The notes: generated by a model not told the origin, from the sequence alone. A stretch of DNA of 64,000 bases from Prostheceraeus crozeri (GCA_907163375.1 CAJQUW010007854.1:1-64000), one strand, 5' to 3'. Shown: positions 1 through 11,617, counted from the first letter of the stretch. Numbers and translations: made by a program.

Positions 1-1735
1 ATGATTACGCAATTGAATGGAGAAGTATCGGATGACGAGAGGTGACCATGGTCGAATTTATTCGAGAGTGAAAATTCACCCATTAGTGACAATGAAGAGT
101 TGAGATTAGACGACGAATCAATCACTCAGACCGACTGAGGCACAATAACGGAGACGACAAGAAACCCGAATTACCACCATATCAGGGTAAAGAATAAAAG
201 TACTTTTTGTGGCAAGAAACAAAACGTGAGCGACGCGAGGACCGATCTCTTTCGAAGAATATCTTCACGTGACTTAAACCGCGACTTTTCTTATCGCTGG
301 GCAAACGATCTATCTCCTCAGACGATGTATTTTCCGCCTTTCATCTTCTATTCGATAACTATATTGTGAATCACATTCATTGCATGTTACAATAACAACT
401 GAAGCCGAATCGACAAAAAACGTCTGATTCGGAATGGTCCTTCTCCAAAGAAGAGCTGTGCTCGCTGTAATTGGAATTATGTATATTCGTGGTGCGACGT
501 CAGCCTCAAAGTTTGATCTGAAGCATTATGGAGTGATAAATGGGGTATTCCAATAGTACAGAATACTATGTCTCGCAACCGCTTTCGTGAGGATTATAGG
601 ATTTCTCAGATTTGATGAGAAAACTTCTCGGCGAAGTAGAGTTTTATCCGACAAGGTTCTTGCTTGATACGTGATATTTGGAAACGTATGATTGACAATT
701 AGCCAGGACATGTACACCCCTAAAGAATCTCCTCACGATGATGAACAGCTCTTGCCATCGAAATGCAGATGCCCATTTACCCAATATATGCCGAAACAAA
801 CCGGATAAATTCGGCATAAAGTTCTGGGCTTCTGTGTGATACGCGAAACAAAATATGTCCTGAACAGCTTACCGTATTTGGAAAGGAGGAAAGTCGTCCA
901 AGCAATGTTACTTTTGTCTGAATACGTTCGTGTGTGAATTGGTGATGATGCCGTACAAGAATTGGGATATAAACATCACATGTGACAATTACTTTACGTC
1001 CTTGAGTCTTGCCTCTGCATAGGAAGAAAACAAAAGATTACCATGGTTGGTACCATCAGAAGAATCGCCGGGCGGAATTAACCGGAAAAGATTACCTCAA
1101 ATGGTAAAAAGGGATATGATGCGTTACGAATCAAGGATTCTTCTTGAACTCTAACAAGAAATGTTCTTTGCGGTGTGTGTAATAAATCAAACCTCTGAAC
1201 AAATTCAGCTCTAGCGTTCTATCGTCGATGCATGAATCTCTTGTACTTTTTTGGCGGCGGACCGAAAAATCTTCCCGAAACGGTCAATTTTTACAACAAA
1301 ACGAAAACATGGCGTTGCACATGTTCGATTAGCATGACACGTAGGTTTTCCACGAAGGCTGGGCGTCACGCAGATGGGCAATGCACGTATTTTAAGCAAT
1401 TTGTTGGGAGCATCGTTGCCTCTAAATTCGATGGGATTATTATATAAAAATTGCTTTGCCAAAAAATCAATCTCAAGGCGAGGAGTTTATCTTCTTTTCT
1501 TGGGGAGAGAGAATGTGTGCAAAATTTGTGAAACCTTTTTGAGGTCAATTTGCTATGCAATCCGTTTCAGAATTCCTTCAGCTAGAACAGCACTAAAGCG
1601 AAAGGTGTGCCAAATAAGCAAACATTAAGAACAAAGGTGGGAATGTTTGCAGTACATGCAATAATGGTGCTGAATGGTCCATGTTCTGCAAACAAAATCA
1701 TCATTGTTACTGTATAAAACTGTGCCAAATAATGA
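1..1735 (+). pseudogene. Decayed piggyBac-family transposase
   Basis: Translating the plus strand with frame changes gives a recognisable piggyBac (DDE_Tnp_1_7) series. Near 540-660 are pieces like MSRNRF and IGFLRFDEKTSRR. Near 810-890 is a KVLGF...YVLNSLPYL-like block. Near 1040-1075 is TMVGTIRR, the classic TLVGTIRKN block. Near 1275-1300 is PETVNFYNKTK, followed by RRFSTKAGRHADGQCTYF, which matches the family's IEFYNKTKGGVD and YSTKRGTRRWP segments. Around 1650-1720 VCSTCNNGA and later Cys/His residues resemble the C-terminal zinc finger. Many stops and several frameshifts interrupt it, so it is an old dead copy. Its 5' end may lie before base 1. I saw no TTAA-flanked termini. Confidence 0.8.
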
Positions 1736-2227
1736 TTTTTGGAAACCCATGTCAGTTTTGCAGTTACTGTTAAAAACCATTACTGTACAAATTAGAACTT
1801 TGTTTTTTTGCTGCCTTTTATTATAATTTTACAATTCTTAGGAAATATAAATAATAATAAATGAATTTCTCATTCAAAGAAAATAAATGCTATTAGACAA
1901 AATTAAATAAAACTTACTTGCAAAAAAGTCAACTATCATAAACGTGATATTTTTTTCGCCAGCAAATTCTAAATAATTAGTTTTAATGCTATAAAATGAA
2001 AAGATTGCATAATAACCAGTATATATGTTCGTACTCTTAATAACACTTTGTTTATGAAAGTAATGTATAGCAAATAATATGCGTCGCAATTTACCATGTT
2101 AAATGATGAGCCAATCACACTCAACCGTGTTAGAGCATTTTAAGGTGAGTGAGCAGGTAATTACAGGGTTCTAGTTCATTATCTTTGCATGGTGGTGCCA
2201 GGGACCAGAGGTCCTGGTCTCTGTTTT
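1736..2227. other. AT-rich stretch, no gene seen
   Basis: No supported coding region. It may include the 3' flank of the piggyBac relic. A short palindrome around GGACCAGAGGTCC lies near 2200. Confidence 0.4.
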
Positions 2228-2996
2228 TCCGTCCGACGCTTGCTTCACCCGCTAGAGCGATTTTCATAAACATTCTAACTCTGTCGTTTTTTCACCGAAA
2301 CTTCACCGACCCGTAGTGAAAATTTTCGAAAACATTTTTTGGACGAATTTCAACCTGAAACCTTGATAGAAGTTTGTTTCACATGATTCTGAACAACTTT
2401 GGTCTTTTCGACCAATTTAGTCAATTGAGTCGTTGGGGGGGGGGCGGTTTTTTCACCGAAACTTCACCGACCCAACTTTTGACGACAAACACGATGGGAT
2501 GGGTCTCGGAGCTCAATTCCAACATTTTGAAAAAAATTTTTTTTTTCATGAAAAAATCCTAAGTGTCGAGACCACCGTAGTGAAAATTTTCGAAAACATT
2601 TTTTGGACGAATTTCAACCTGAAACCTTGATAGAAGTTTGTTTCACATGATTCTGAACAACTTTGGTCTTTTCGACCAATTTGGTCAGTTGAGTCGTTGG
2701 GGGGGGGGGCGGTTTTTTCACCGAAACTTCACCGACCCAACTTTTGACGACAAACACCATGGGATGGGTCTCGGAGCTCAATTCCAACATTTTGAAAAAA
2801 AATTTTTTTTTTCATGAAAAAATCCTAAGTGTCGAGACCACCGTAGTGAAAATTTTCGAAAACATTTTTTGGACGAATTTCAACCTGAAACCTTGATAGA
2901 AGTTTGTTTCACATGATTCTGAACAACTTTGGTCTTTTCGACCAATTTGGTCAGTTGAGTCGTTGGGGGGGGGGGCGGTTTTCTCCTCACGGACCC
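2228..2996 (+). repeat. G-tract tandem repeat, relic of the palindrome-element terminal repeats
   Basis: About 2.6 tandem copies of a unit of roughly 264-268 bp. Units begin near 2311, 2574 and 2842, and each carries a run of 8-12 G after GAGTCGTTG. Landmarks include CACCGAAACTTCACCGACCC, TCTCGGAGCTC and AAAAAATCCTAAGTGTC. The last two, and ATTCTAACTCTGTCG near 2274, recur in the same order in the terminal repeats of the giant inverted-repeat element (31.0-32.4 and 51.9-53.9 kb), so the blocks are homologous. No genes of that element are nearby; it looks like an isolated terminal fragment. Confidence 0.75.
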
Positions 2997-3048
2997 ATTC
3001 CTCCCATTACATCTTTGGCGAACTCCCTCACCTTCCTGCCAGCCTCAT

Positions 3049-3165
3049 GACTCCACATTTCACATTTTGCGCTTGCGTCTGCCCGATGACTCAGCCTTTC
3101 ACATTTTGCGCTTGCGTCCGCCTGATGACTCAGCATTTCACATTTTGCGCTTGCGTCTGGAATGT
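3049..3165 (+). repeat. Three 39-bp minisatellite copies carrying AP-1/MARE-like sites
   Basis: Three consecutive copies share TTTCACATTTTGCGCTTGCG. The second and third are each preceded by GATGACTCAGC, which contains the AP-1 consensus TGACTCA and a Maf half-site; the first has only TGACTC. The block ends about 10-15 bases before the hAT reading frame opens, so it could act as an upstream control region for the transposase. That role is inference. Confidence 0.7.
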
Positions 3166-3177
3166 GCTTACTACTGA

Positions 3178-4767
3178 ACCTTCTCTCCATTTTTGATCGT
3201 GGACAACGAACATTTCCGACATTTCGCCGAAGTTATGATCGAGGTTGGAGCACGCAAAGGTAGATTATCAGTAGACCAAGTTCTATACGGTCGCAAAACG
3301 ATTCAACGTACAACCATGAACAGTGTTTCAGACATTATTTCGACTATCAAATCGAACATCATAAAACCTGCGTCGGTCGGTGCAATTTCCTCAGTTACTG
3401 ATCTGTGGACTGACAACGTGATGCAAAACACGTACATGGAAGCATCATTATTTTGGATAGAAGATTGCAATAAACCTACAATGGAATGGAAACTTTGTCG
3501 TGCTCTTGTATATTTCAAAAGCTTCGATAAAACCAAAACAGCGGATAACATACGTGAGGCGTTATGTTCAGGTATGCAGGACATCGGACTATCTCCTGAA
3601 CTCGTACCTGCCACCACTGACTGTGGAGCCAATGTAGTCGCTGCCACTCGAGAAAAGCTGATAATTGATTGTGTATGTCATGGACTTCATACTGCCATCA
3701 ACTTAGCTTGGGAAGAGGCAAAAGCTGCAGATGACACCTTGGAATCTTTGGATAAACAATGCCATAAATTGGTACATTATGTAAAGATCGGTTCCGATAT
3801 TCAATCGAAATTGGACATAACTTTGAAACAAGGCGGCTCAACAAGACCATGGAGAGCTCTCATAAAGATGTTTGGCTCAATTCTAAGCAATTTCGGAGAT
3901 CCAGCCGAAAAACTAGCGAATGCGCTGCGCGAACGAAAAAAAGAAGGGTTTCTCAGCGACATCGATTTCGAAGTTTTGAGATCTGTTTATGATGCCATTC
4001 AAATTTCTGAATCAATCTTCGACATGCTGGAGTCTGCGTCTGTGCCCACAATCTCAAACGTTTTGCCGGCTTATCATCTTCTCCGGCAGATGTGGTCGAA
4101 AACTTCGCCAACTGATACAGCACAATCTCGATTATTCAAGATTCAACTGGTCCAAGCCATTGATCTAAAAGTATGGACAAGCACCAAGCAAATTCACTTC
4201 GCCGCGACGCTTTTAGATCCGTCACTGAAAGATTTTCTTTTCTGTGACAACGAGAGCGAACGCGCCAACTTCCACAAGCAAACTATTAATTGCTTGCTGG
4301 AGTTCTGCAAGTCTGTTTCGTATCTTAAAAACGCCGACGACGATGATGTCGTAGAAATCTCTACCGAACCATCCACTTCCGCAGCCAGTTCCCTACCACC
4401 ACCAGCAAAAATAGCAAAAACAGATTTGTTTGCGGCTTTTCGGGTTACAACAAGACAGGATCACGGCATCAAAGTTGCTGACACAAAGAGAGCAAGAATG
4501 GAAGAAGTGGAAAGATACCGACGCACAGAATCCCCTATTGGACAATTCGATATAATTAATTGGTGGTGCGAGAAGAGAACACAATTCCCTCTGATGGCAA
4601 AGGCATCCAGACAAATTCTTGTCATACAGGCTTCGAGCTCGGAATCAGAGAGATCTTTCTCGAAAAGTGGCAAGTTCACCCGAAAAGACAGAGCTCGTGT
4701 CTTACCCAATACACTTGAGGCTCAAAAGATGTACCTGAAGAATATTTCGTTGCTTCAGAAAATATAG
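3178..4767 (+). CDS. hAT-superfamily transposase, long open reading frame lacking its BED finger
   Basis: An uninterrupted frame of about 530 codons opens after a TGA at 3175-3177. There is no ATG at its head; TTG at 3193 begins the recognisable IVDNEHFRHF block, which in hAT proteins lies inside the protein. Counting from 3193, the RNase-H-like fold shows VTDLWTDN (first Asp about residue 70), TTDCGAN (second Asp about 143) and the C-x2-H motif CVCH (160-163). The C-terminal dimerisation region (about 455-520) has INWWCEKR and SSSESERSFSKSG. The N-terminal BED finger is missing and would be expected on an upstream exon, now replaced by G-tract and 39-bp repeats. The frame is intact, so the copy is young or domesticated; the missing start argues for a spliced or 5'-truncated copy. 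Confidence 0.88.
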   Translation, partial: TFSPFLIVDNEHFRHFAEVMIEVGARKGRLSVDQVLYGRKTIQRTTMNSVSDIISTIKSNIIKPASVGAISSVTDLWTDNVMQNTYMEASLFWIEDCNKPTMEWKLCRALVYFKSFDKTKTADNIREALCSGMQDIGLSPELVPATTDCGANVVAATREKLIIDCVCHGLHTAINLAWEEAKAADDTLESLDKQCHKLVHYVKIGSDIQSKLDITLKQGGSTRPWRALIKMFGSILSNFGDPAEKLANALRERKKEGFLSDIDFEVLRSVYDAIQISESIFDMLESASVPTISNVLPAYHLLRQMWSKTSPTDTAQSRLFKIQLVQAIDLKVWTSTKQIHFAATLLDPSLKDFLFCDNESERANFHKQTINCLLEFCKSVSYLKNADDDDVVEISTEPSTSAASSLPPPAKIAKTDLFAAFRVTTRQDHGIKVADTKRARMEEVERYRRTESPIGQFDIINWWCEKRTQFPLMAKASRQILVIQASSSESERSFSKSGKFTRKDRARVLPNTLEAQKMYLKNISLLQKI

Positions 4768-5492
4768 ATTGAAAGTTTTTAGAGAACTTACAAACGTTAT
4801 TTGTTATTTTTAGTCAAATATGTAAAACTGTTATAAACTTTGAGTTCGTGCTGTTTGAAGGTAATTCTCATGTATTTAGACTAAACACTGTATATAGTTT
4901 TATCATTTTATATGTAGCAGTGACTTATAGATCGTGTATATATCCTTTGCCTAGATACATTGATACATTGAGTACTTCATTTTGATTTGACGATGATTCC
5001 TATTTTAGTTTGTTCGATTTTGTTACAATTCAGAGAAATAAAGATCGTTTATACTAATTGCAAAGTTTTAGTTTTACTGGAATTATTGGGATTAATTTGT
5101 TACTAAAGCATCTAAGACAGCGTACACAGTAGGCAAAGTGATAAGGCAGCATAATCATTAATTAACCTCTTCACCTTGTCTAAATCTGTAGATATGGTAT
5201 AACGTACATGTAGCCTACGTATCATTCAGTACGTGAATGGCATAGGGCCTATACATATACAAGTTACAATCAGGAGTTCAGTTTAAAATACTCGCAAGGA
5301 AAGTGAAATGTATATGATTTTCATATAATATACATGTAGTTAGACAATTGGGATGGAGGTAAATAGTTTAATAGCTTATGAGATATAGCCTACCCGTAAT
5401 TGTCCAGGTCCAGGCTAAACATTTACAGCTTTCAACAAAAAATGGATCACCGGGTCACCGGGTCAATTAACCCTGACCCGGTTCCATCGCTG
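4768..5492 (+). mobile_element. 3' end and right terminus of the hAT element
   Basis: The region after the stop has a poly(A) signal AATAAA at about 5037. It ends in GGGTCACCGGGTCA-type repeats and the terminus CCATCGCTG, i.e. CAGCGATGG in reverse, a typical hAT end. The next 8 bases, ATGAGTAT, would be the target duplication. I found no matching left terminus upstream of the transposase, so the 5' end is lost or replaced. Confidence 0.6.
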
Positions 5493-6137
5493 ATGAGTAT
5501 TATATATACAGCTATATACATCTGTTCCCCCGTTTAAATAAGAGACGTTCCACTTACACATTTTTCCATATTTTCGATAAAGATACGATTCAAGTTATAA
5601 ATCATGCTTTTCGAAATTGACAACTCAGTCACCATTCCCACACTCAGACAACAGCAAACCTGGGAATATTCATAAATTCATCGTGGCTAAGTTGTTTAGC
5701 ATGTATTCACAGCTGTCCAAATCCTTCCTCAATACTTATAATTCAGTAATATTAGCGACTTAACGGACTTAACTAGGACAAACGGAAGTCAACCAGCTCG
5801 TTGAAAGTTTGCAGTCCCTTAATTTGTTGCTGCAAAATGTACAATTACTACACTTATAGGATGAGTTGACGACCTTTTTATAATATGGTGCCCGTGAATT
5901 CCACTTGAAGAAATATTGAATTAACTGGGTCAACTCAACATGAGAACTGGTCTAGCACTAGTTTCTGAACATTCGAAAGAATTTGCTGATCATCAAAACG
6001 ATTAAGTTGATAGTAGAGGTTTTGTTTTTCATTATTTGCGACCACGAGATAGGAGTCGTGTTGAACCTTTGTTAGCAGTAGTACGAAATGCAATAAGAAA
6101 CATTCGTGTGAAAAATATCGCTTCCTTTTCAACTTAC
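5493..6137. other. Intergenic or intronic, no gene seen
   Basis: No supported feature apart from frames running on from the candidate exon to the right. A run open on the minus strand (5935-6090) has a weak acceptor but does not join the neighbouring exon in a workable phase. Confidence 0.3.
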
Positions 6138-6317
6138 CCTGATTTATGTAATAGTCCGGAGATCCATATCTGGACCTCATTCGACTGGAGATATAGACAG
6201 AACCAGCAGTCAATGCGACTGCCTTCTGACTTTTTGACCATGTTCGAAGGTTAGAAGCCCGATATTTGTCACCACCACCGGAATTCGCAGGTGCTCGATA
6301 GTACTTCGAAGCGCACA
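6138..6317 (-). CDS. Candidate orphan coding exon (phase 1-1)
   Basis: On the minus strand an acceptor (TTCTTGCAACAG) precedes 6317 and a strong donor (CAGG/GTAAGT) follows 6138. The 180-nt exon is open and symmetrical, phase 1 to phase 1. It encodes CASKYYRAPANSGGGDKYRA and goes on through WSKSQKAVAL to YGSPDYYINQ, rich in Tyr, Ser and Arg. I do not recognise the family. Symmetrical phase-1 exons are common in extracellular and modular animal proteins. No partner exon is certain; another phase 1-1 minus-strand candidate lies at 16322-16438. It could also be a chance open stretch. Confidence 0.35.
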
Positions 6318-6701
6318 CTGTTGCAAGAAGAATTGAATCATGCCAATGATTTAAAGTTGAATAATTAATTTGTCAATAAATAATAATAGGATTTTCATTA
6401 GCGCTTCAAAAGTCATATTTTTAACGCTTTAAACGAAAAGCACATTTCTTTATTCCATCATCTTGCATAGTCCATTTTCAATTCAATAACATACTGCATG
6501 AAAAGACAATCTCAAAAATTGTTTTAATGTATGAAATAGAATACCTAGGTAAAATCCATAACATCATATTCGCAAGTTTAGGAAGTTGCATATTTACATC
6601 ATACTACTTAGACTTATCGGCATCGACTTTACTCGCATGTCCTAGTAGCATTCTAAGCATTCGCATTGGTCTCTATAGGAAGCCATGAATAGACACTAGT
6701 G
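6318..6701. other. Non-coding stretch, no gene seen
   Basis: Nothing beyond the polypyrimidine tract of the adjacent candidate exon. The last 8 bases (CACTAGTG, 6694-6701) are the target duplication of the next element. Confidence 0.3.
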
Positions 6702-7365
6702 TACTGGTTCTCAACCTTGCATGGTCTGTGGCCCCATGTTTGATCTCTGATAGCAATTCATTTCCCATTCAACTTCTTCGTTGTTACTTTCTTCAAGTTT
6801 CTTCAACCCTTACGATTACATAAATTTAATTAAATTTTGTCGTTATAAATTAAGCACACAGTAGCGATATTCTGAACAATGTGGAGTTGAGGCAAATAAT
6901 CATATACGAGTTTGATTTGTTTCTGGCTTCATTATTGATTTCAGCTATTGACTTGTAGCACATAAACAGCAAAATGCAATAGTTGTACGCAATTAAATAT
7001 AACCAACAATATGGTGAATTAAACATAATAAATCAAATACACAGTAAAAAACATCGACCGGAGATTCACTGCGACATCTGTTCTTGCCTTATTAGCACGA
7101 ACTTTTCAATGTTCGGTTATGTACTCGAAGCAAACAAATGCGTTGCAAAGCAAAAAGTTTCTAATTGCTTTTTTACCCAATGATGCTCAAGCAACATCCT
7201 TATTTTATTTATATTAGTGTCCCATCCGCTTCTCTGACGGGGAGTAGCCTAACCTGGCAATTATCCATGGATTAGCTGATGCACACAACTTCGGCGTACT
7301 GTATGTGCTCTTCTTGTGCCCCCAAGACAATGGTCTCGTGTTTGGCCCCCGGTTGAGAACCACTG
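6702..7365. mobile_element. Non-autonomous hAT element (CAGTGGTTCTCAACC type)
   Basis: Inverted ends TACTGGTTCTCAACC (left) and GGTTGAGAACCACTG (right; reverse complement CAGTGGTTCTCAACC) bound 664 bp. Flanking 8-mers CACTAGTG (6694-6701) and TACTAGTG (7366-7373) match 7 of 8, as expected for a hAT duplication. No transposase is inside. CAGTGGTTCTCAA is a well-known terminus of Charlie-like hATs. Confidence 0.82.
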
Positions 7366-7373
7366 TACTAGTG

Positions 7374-8572
7374 TGAAGAGCAGTCCATCAAAAACTGGAA
7401 TCTGACAAAGAGTTTTAAAAAGTATCACTAAAAATCAAATCATCATTTTGTCAGGTCAAAATGCTCTTGATAAAACGGTCCTAGGGAAAGCCTCAAAACA
7501 AAATTTTACGCAACAGAGGCGCTACTAGAAGGAATTGAGTTTCCGGTTAAAAAAGCGTAACAAGAACATTGGTTTTTTATTATGTTGATAACGTTTCTGT
7601 TATTTACATCATAATTTGAGGCTTTATCTGTGTCAGTTTTATCTTAACAGAGTTTCAGGACCATTTTGTTAGAGAACATTTTGACCAGAAACCCTTTGAA
7701 AACCCTGCTCAAAAACGGTATACAATTATGTTTTTAGAAACAAGTGTTTATAAAAGATGTTCAAAAACACGGTTGTAAAAGCCAACTTTGCTTTTGAAAA
7801 CAATGCACGAAAGACAATTACAAAATAGAGGTTTAAAGTCAGTTTAAAAACATTGCTTAAAGCTGCTCTTTTTATCCTTTTGCCAATAGATCTATTCAAT
7901 TATTGTCAGAAATCTTATCAAAATATATAAAACGTGCATTCATTTTGTCTTACACCAATGGCTACATGAGACAATGGACATTAATGCAGGAGTGTAAAAT
8001 TAGTGATTGTCTAGTGTATGAGCTGCATACCAGCGAGACACTTACAAAGCTGCTAATATGTTATCAAAGCCAATGTTCATCACTTTGCACATATAAATCA
8101 TAAATCCCAAATCATATGAAAAACAAAAAAGACGTGCTTCAGGCCGCAAAGCAAGCCATGTTTTTCAATCAAGTTGTAGCATGTCCATCTATCATGGACA
8201 ACTCCAAATTAAGAAGCTGTATTGAGCACATCATGCACTTACATGAATTACATCATGTTTGAAAATGAAGCCAAGGGAAAATTAAAGCTGGAAAATATTA
8301 TAAATACTAGTTAAATCGATACATTTCTAAGATCTTCAGACATGATTAGAAGTTTAATCAACTAGGCTTTCTCATCCAGATCATTCTGAAACGGCTCTTT
8401 TAAAACCTCGTTATGAAACCTTTCTTAAATATGGTTAAATCGTGTTACAGAGGATTTTGAATACTATAAATTAGAAATATCATAATTTCAAATACTCAAA
8501 TGAGCATTGTCTGCTCTGGATCCTGATTGGCTAATGTCGCACTCAATGTCTCTGCGTGTGAAAAATTGATGG
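7374..8572. other. Non-coding stretch, possible promoter at its right end
   Basis: No gene supported. A CCAAT-box-like element (GATTGGCTAAT, about 8525-8535) lies some 40 bases upstream of the ATG of the next candidate exon and could belong to its promoter. Confidence 0.3.
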
Positions 8573-8745
8573 ATGAGGAGCAGTGCTCGTCATGAAATAA
8601 TTCTATCAACGGAAAGTTCTCCCGATCTACACACGCCTCTAGTTGACAATTTCGCCATGGTGCAATTTTTATTGGAAAACTGGGCAGATAAAATAATGAA
8701 ACGAATGACGAGCACTTACGGAAAAACAAAGCCGGGGTTCAACAG
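8573..8745 (+). CDS. Candidate first coding exon, unknown gene
   Basis: An ATG directly after an in-frame stop opens 57 codons and ends at a good donor (AACAG/GTTAAGT at 8745/8746), leaving two bases of the next codon. The product starts MRSSARHEIILSTESSPD and continues NFAMVQFLLENWADKIMKRM, amphipathic and protein-like. A CCAAT-like box lies just upstream. I do not recognise the family and did not locate the next exon; the minus strand is also partly open here. Confidence 0.35.
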
Positions 8746-9012
8746 GTTAAGTGTGTTTTCGGTGGTAGGAAACTTTTCAGCAATGCTGGTAAACGACAAA
8801 TTTCCATGATAAATTCTACTAAATTTTCGACAGAGAAGAAAAACGTCAACGTTGGATCCGTGCATAAGGCTCTGTTCAGTTCACAGAGATCAATCTGGAA
8901 TAAAAATAGTCTATCTTCCTACACAGTGCCGGGCCTTTGAAAAATTAAAAGCTTGTTTACTCGAGGACACAGCTATTGGTGAATCACAATCTTTCGAAAA
9001 AATGCTTAAAAT

Positions 9013-10330
9013 TAGGGACCTGCGAATCGGTAAATTTATTCGAAACGAATCGGGTCGTGATTCGCGAATCGAATCTACGAGTAGCTGAATCAATCAAAAC
9101 ATACTTAGGCCTTTTTGCAACTTATTTTTCCTTCCTAAATTTACCGCTGTCAAAATTGACAGACATTCGATTTCTGATTACAACGATGCAGTGGGGTCCA
9201 AACTAAGTGGATTTTAAAGAATTTTTGGGTGGGATTTACAGCTTCCCATAAGCGACAAATGCAATCGATAAGAAGACAGGTTTCTCGATCATTAAAGTAA
9301 GGAAATCCAGTAGTTGTACGTAAAAAGCATATTTCATTAAGGCTATAGGAGAAGAATATGCCATATTTCTAATTAAACGCATAAATTTTGCATTACATAT
9401 CCGGTTCATTTCATCCTTGAGATGCGGATGTTTTAGAATAAGAGCGTTTCGTCTCATAAACAAGAGACCAAATTTCAACAGAAAAAAATCTAGTCTGAGT
9501 ATCAAAATTAGTTCATAACTAAAAAATGAACAAATTTCATTGCTTTTCGGATAGCCGCCGATAACCAAAATTTTGTGAGCTGACTATATTTTTCCTGTTT
9601 CAGATTTGGTCCATGGTCGACATGAAATGTTCCCTTTTCCTTGAAGCATCTGTACCTCAAATATTAAGTCAATTGGGCGTCTGGCTTAGGGCAGAAAATC
9701 TACATGTGAAGTAAATTCCGAGTTCGCGAATGTTTTTCAACTTTGGTGCAGTGAAAAGATTCGATGGCATGCTGAAACGACGGAATGCATGAAACGATCT
9801 TTTCTTATAGACTAGGCATGTTTCTTGAGTTTTGCGTCACGACTTTCTTTTAGTATGAATATTGCTATTTTAGGAAAAGTGGTGTGATTGATTTAAGTAA
9901 ACCACCTGTAGAAGGTCTAAGTGTTCCTAACGAAAGACAGTCTGAAAAGTCCGCCTTTCGTGAAGCATTTGTGAAACTTAAGTTTACGTATCTGATAATA
10001 AATGTATATGGGTCATTTACAATTCTGCTTTAAATCAGTGTAGTTGTTCATCGGACACGGAATCGCTCAAAAAATCGACCGAGTCCGAGGTCTTGATCTG
10101 AGCAACATGCAACATCTACTATAGCTGATTCCACCACCAGCTGTTTAGTAACCAGTCTTGATCGCATGTACGGAGAGTCCAACATCACGAGATTATTTCA
10201 AAGCAACGCAAAAATATTAGCGAAAGGGAGAATCTAAAAATCAAAGAAAAACGAAGGGATTTTTGGCCAGCCGGAGCGAACCGATTCGCGAATCGAATCG
10301 AATCGAATCTCGATGCTTCGTAGGTCCCTA
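9013..10330. mobile_element. Non-autonomous DNA transposon with GAATCG subterminal repeats
   Basis: Inverted ends TAGGGACCTGCGAATCGG (left) and its imperfect mirror CTTCGTAGGTCCCTA (right) enclose 1.32 kb. Both subterminal zones are rich in (GAATCG)n, with TTCGCGAATCGAATC at each end. Flanks CTTAAAAT and TTAAAAGT look like a degenerate duplication around TTAAAA. A 110-residue minus-strand open frame inside (9236-9568) has no recognisable motif. The subterminal repeats suggest hAT, but the family is not proven. Confidence 0.65.
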
Positions 10331-11472
10331 TTAAAAGTACGAAAGTTGAATATTATATGGAGTTAGCAGCAATGACAGCTGATTTTAAGGTGTTGTAGCC
10401 CACCTTGTTTTAATACTATAAGTCGCTCCCTTTTTTTAAAATGCAGGCCTAAATCAAACAATTTTATAAAAATTGAATGCATACATGACAATTGTCTACA
10501 AAAATTAAAATGTCAATGAAAATGTTGCAAATGCACGTGCATGCACTAATGAACGGACGTCGCAGCTGAAAACACAGCCGAAATATGTGTGGTTTTATAA
10601 TACACTAAATAATTCTGAAAATACATCTGTTACCTATTCCATACTTTCCAAAACGTAAGCGTTACTGACAATATTCAGCTTGAAAATGATTTCGCACTCT
10701 TAGCAACCGAATTATCATAAATAAGCTCGCGTGAACCACTACTTCCACTAACGTGCAACAGGCATTTATATGTACCTACATAAAGCAAGCCTACTATACA
10801 ACATAGGGATCCCGAGACATTTGTGTTGTCATTGATTTCAAAATGAACATCGTTGAGTTATCAATCTAATTAATTCATTAAAGTCCAAAATATTTATTTA
10901 ACGCATGTGTAAAAAGGAGATGAGCTTGAACCGAATTCATCGATCAATAAATCAACTTTCCAAATTGATTTGATTACATTATTCCATATTATCTAATTGT
11001 AAAATACATTACATCAATTTAATAGCATGCATGATTAAGTATCATGCAATGTTCTTCTTGAAAACAGAACACACCACAATGTTTAACATTTCAATTTTCC
11101 TGACTTACTGTGACACAATCCAAGAAGTAGAATGGCAAGCAAAATTCTCCGCATTGTTCAGTCCTGCAAAGTAACGTCAAAAACGTGCTTAGCGATGCTT
11201 AAACAAATATAGTCATTCATTGTATAAGATGAGCAGAGTTTTAAACAGCATATTTTAATTTATTTGTAAATAAGCAAAAACACCAAATTCATCAAAGAGC
11301 GCTTTCGTCCGTTCTATTTCATTTTGACCATGGAATTGAGTAACAAATATGCGGCATGACGAAGTTAGCACAAAAGATCAACCGTCAGTTAGTCACCGAG
11401 GGAGGCGCAAAGTGAACAGCATATCTTTCTGGACAAAAAGGTCGGTTGCAAACCGTTTAATATATTAATATA
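10331..11472. other. AT-rich non-coding stretch, no gene seen
   Basis: I saw no coding or repeat feature that I can support. Confidence 0.3.
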
Positions 11473-11615
11473 ATTGTAGAGGAAACAATGTGGTTTTTCG
11501 TCCTCACCATTTCTTTTTTTGTTGATCTACAAGGCATTGTGTATACACAATGCCTTGTTGATAAACAATAGCTGGAAATGATGAGGACGAAAAACCACAT
11601 TGTTTCCTCTACAAT
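11473..11615. mobile_element. 143-bp near-perfect hairpin MITE
   Basis: Arms ATTGTAGAGGAAACAATGTG and their mirror ending CCTCTACAAT fold across the whole element. An inner pair GGCATTGTGTATACACAATGCC sits at the tip. It is flanked by TA on each side (11471-11472, 11616-11617), fitting Tc1/mariner-type insertion of a fold-back MITE. Confidence 0.8.
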
Positions 11616-11617
11616 TA

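Noticed and set aside
9236-9568. 110-codon minus-strand frame as a gene
   Set aside because: It lies inside a non-autonomous transposon, has no motif, and shows AT-driven composition.
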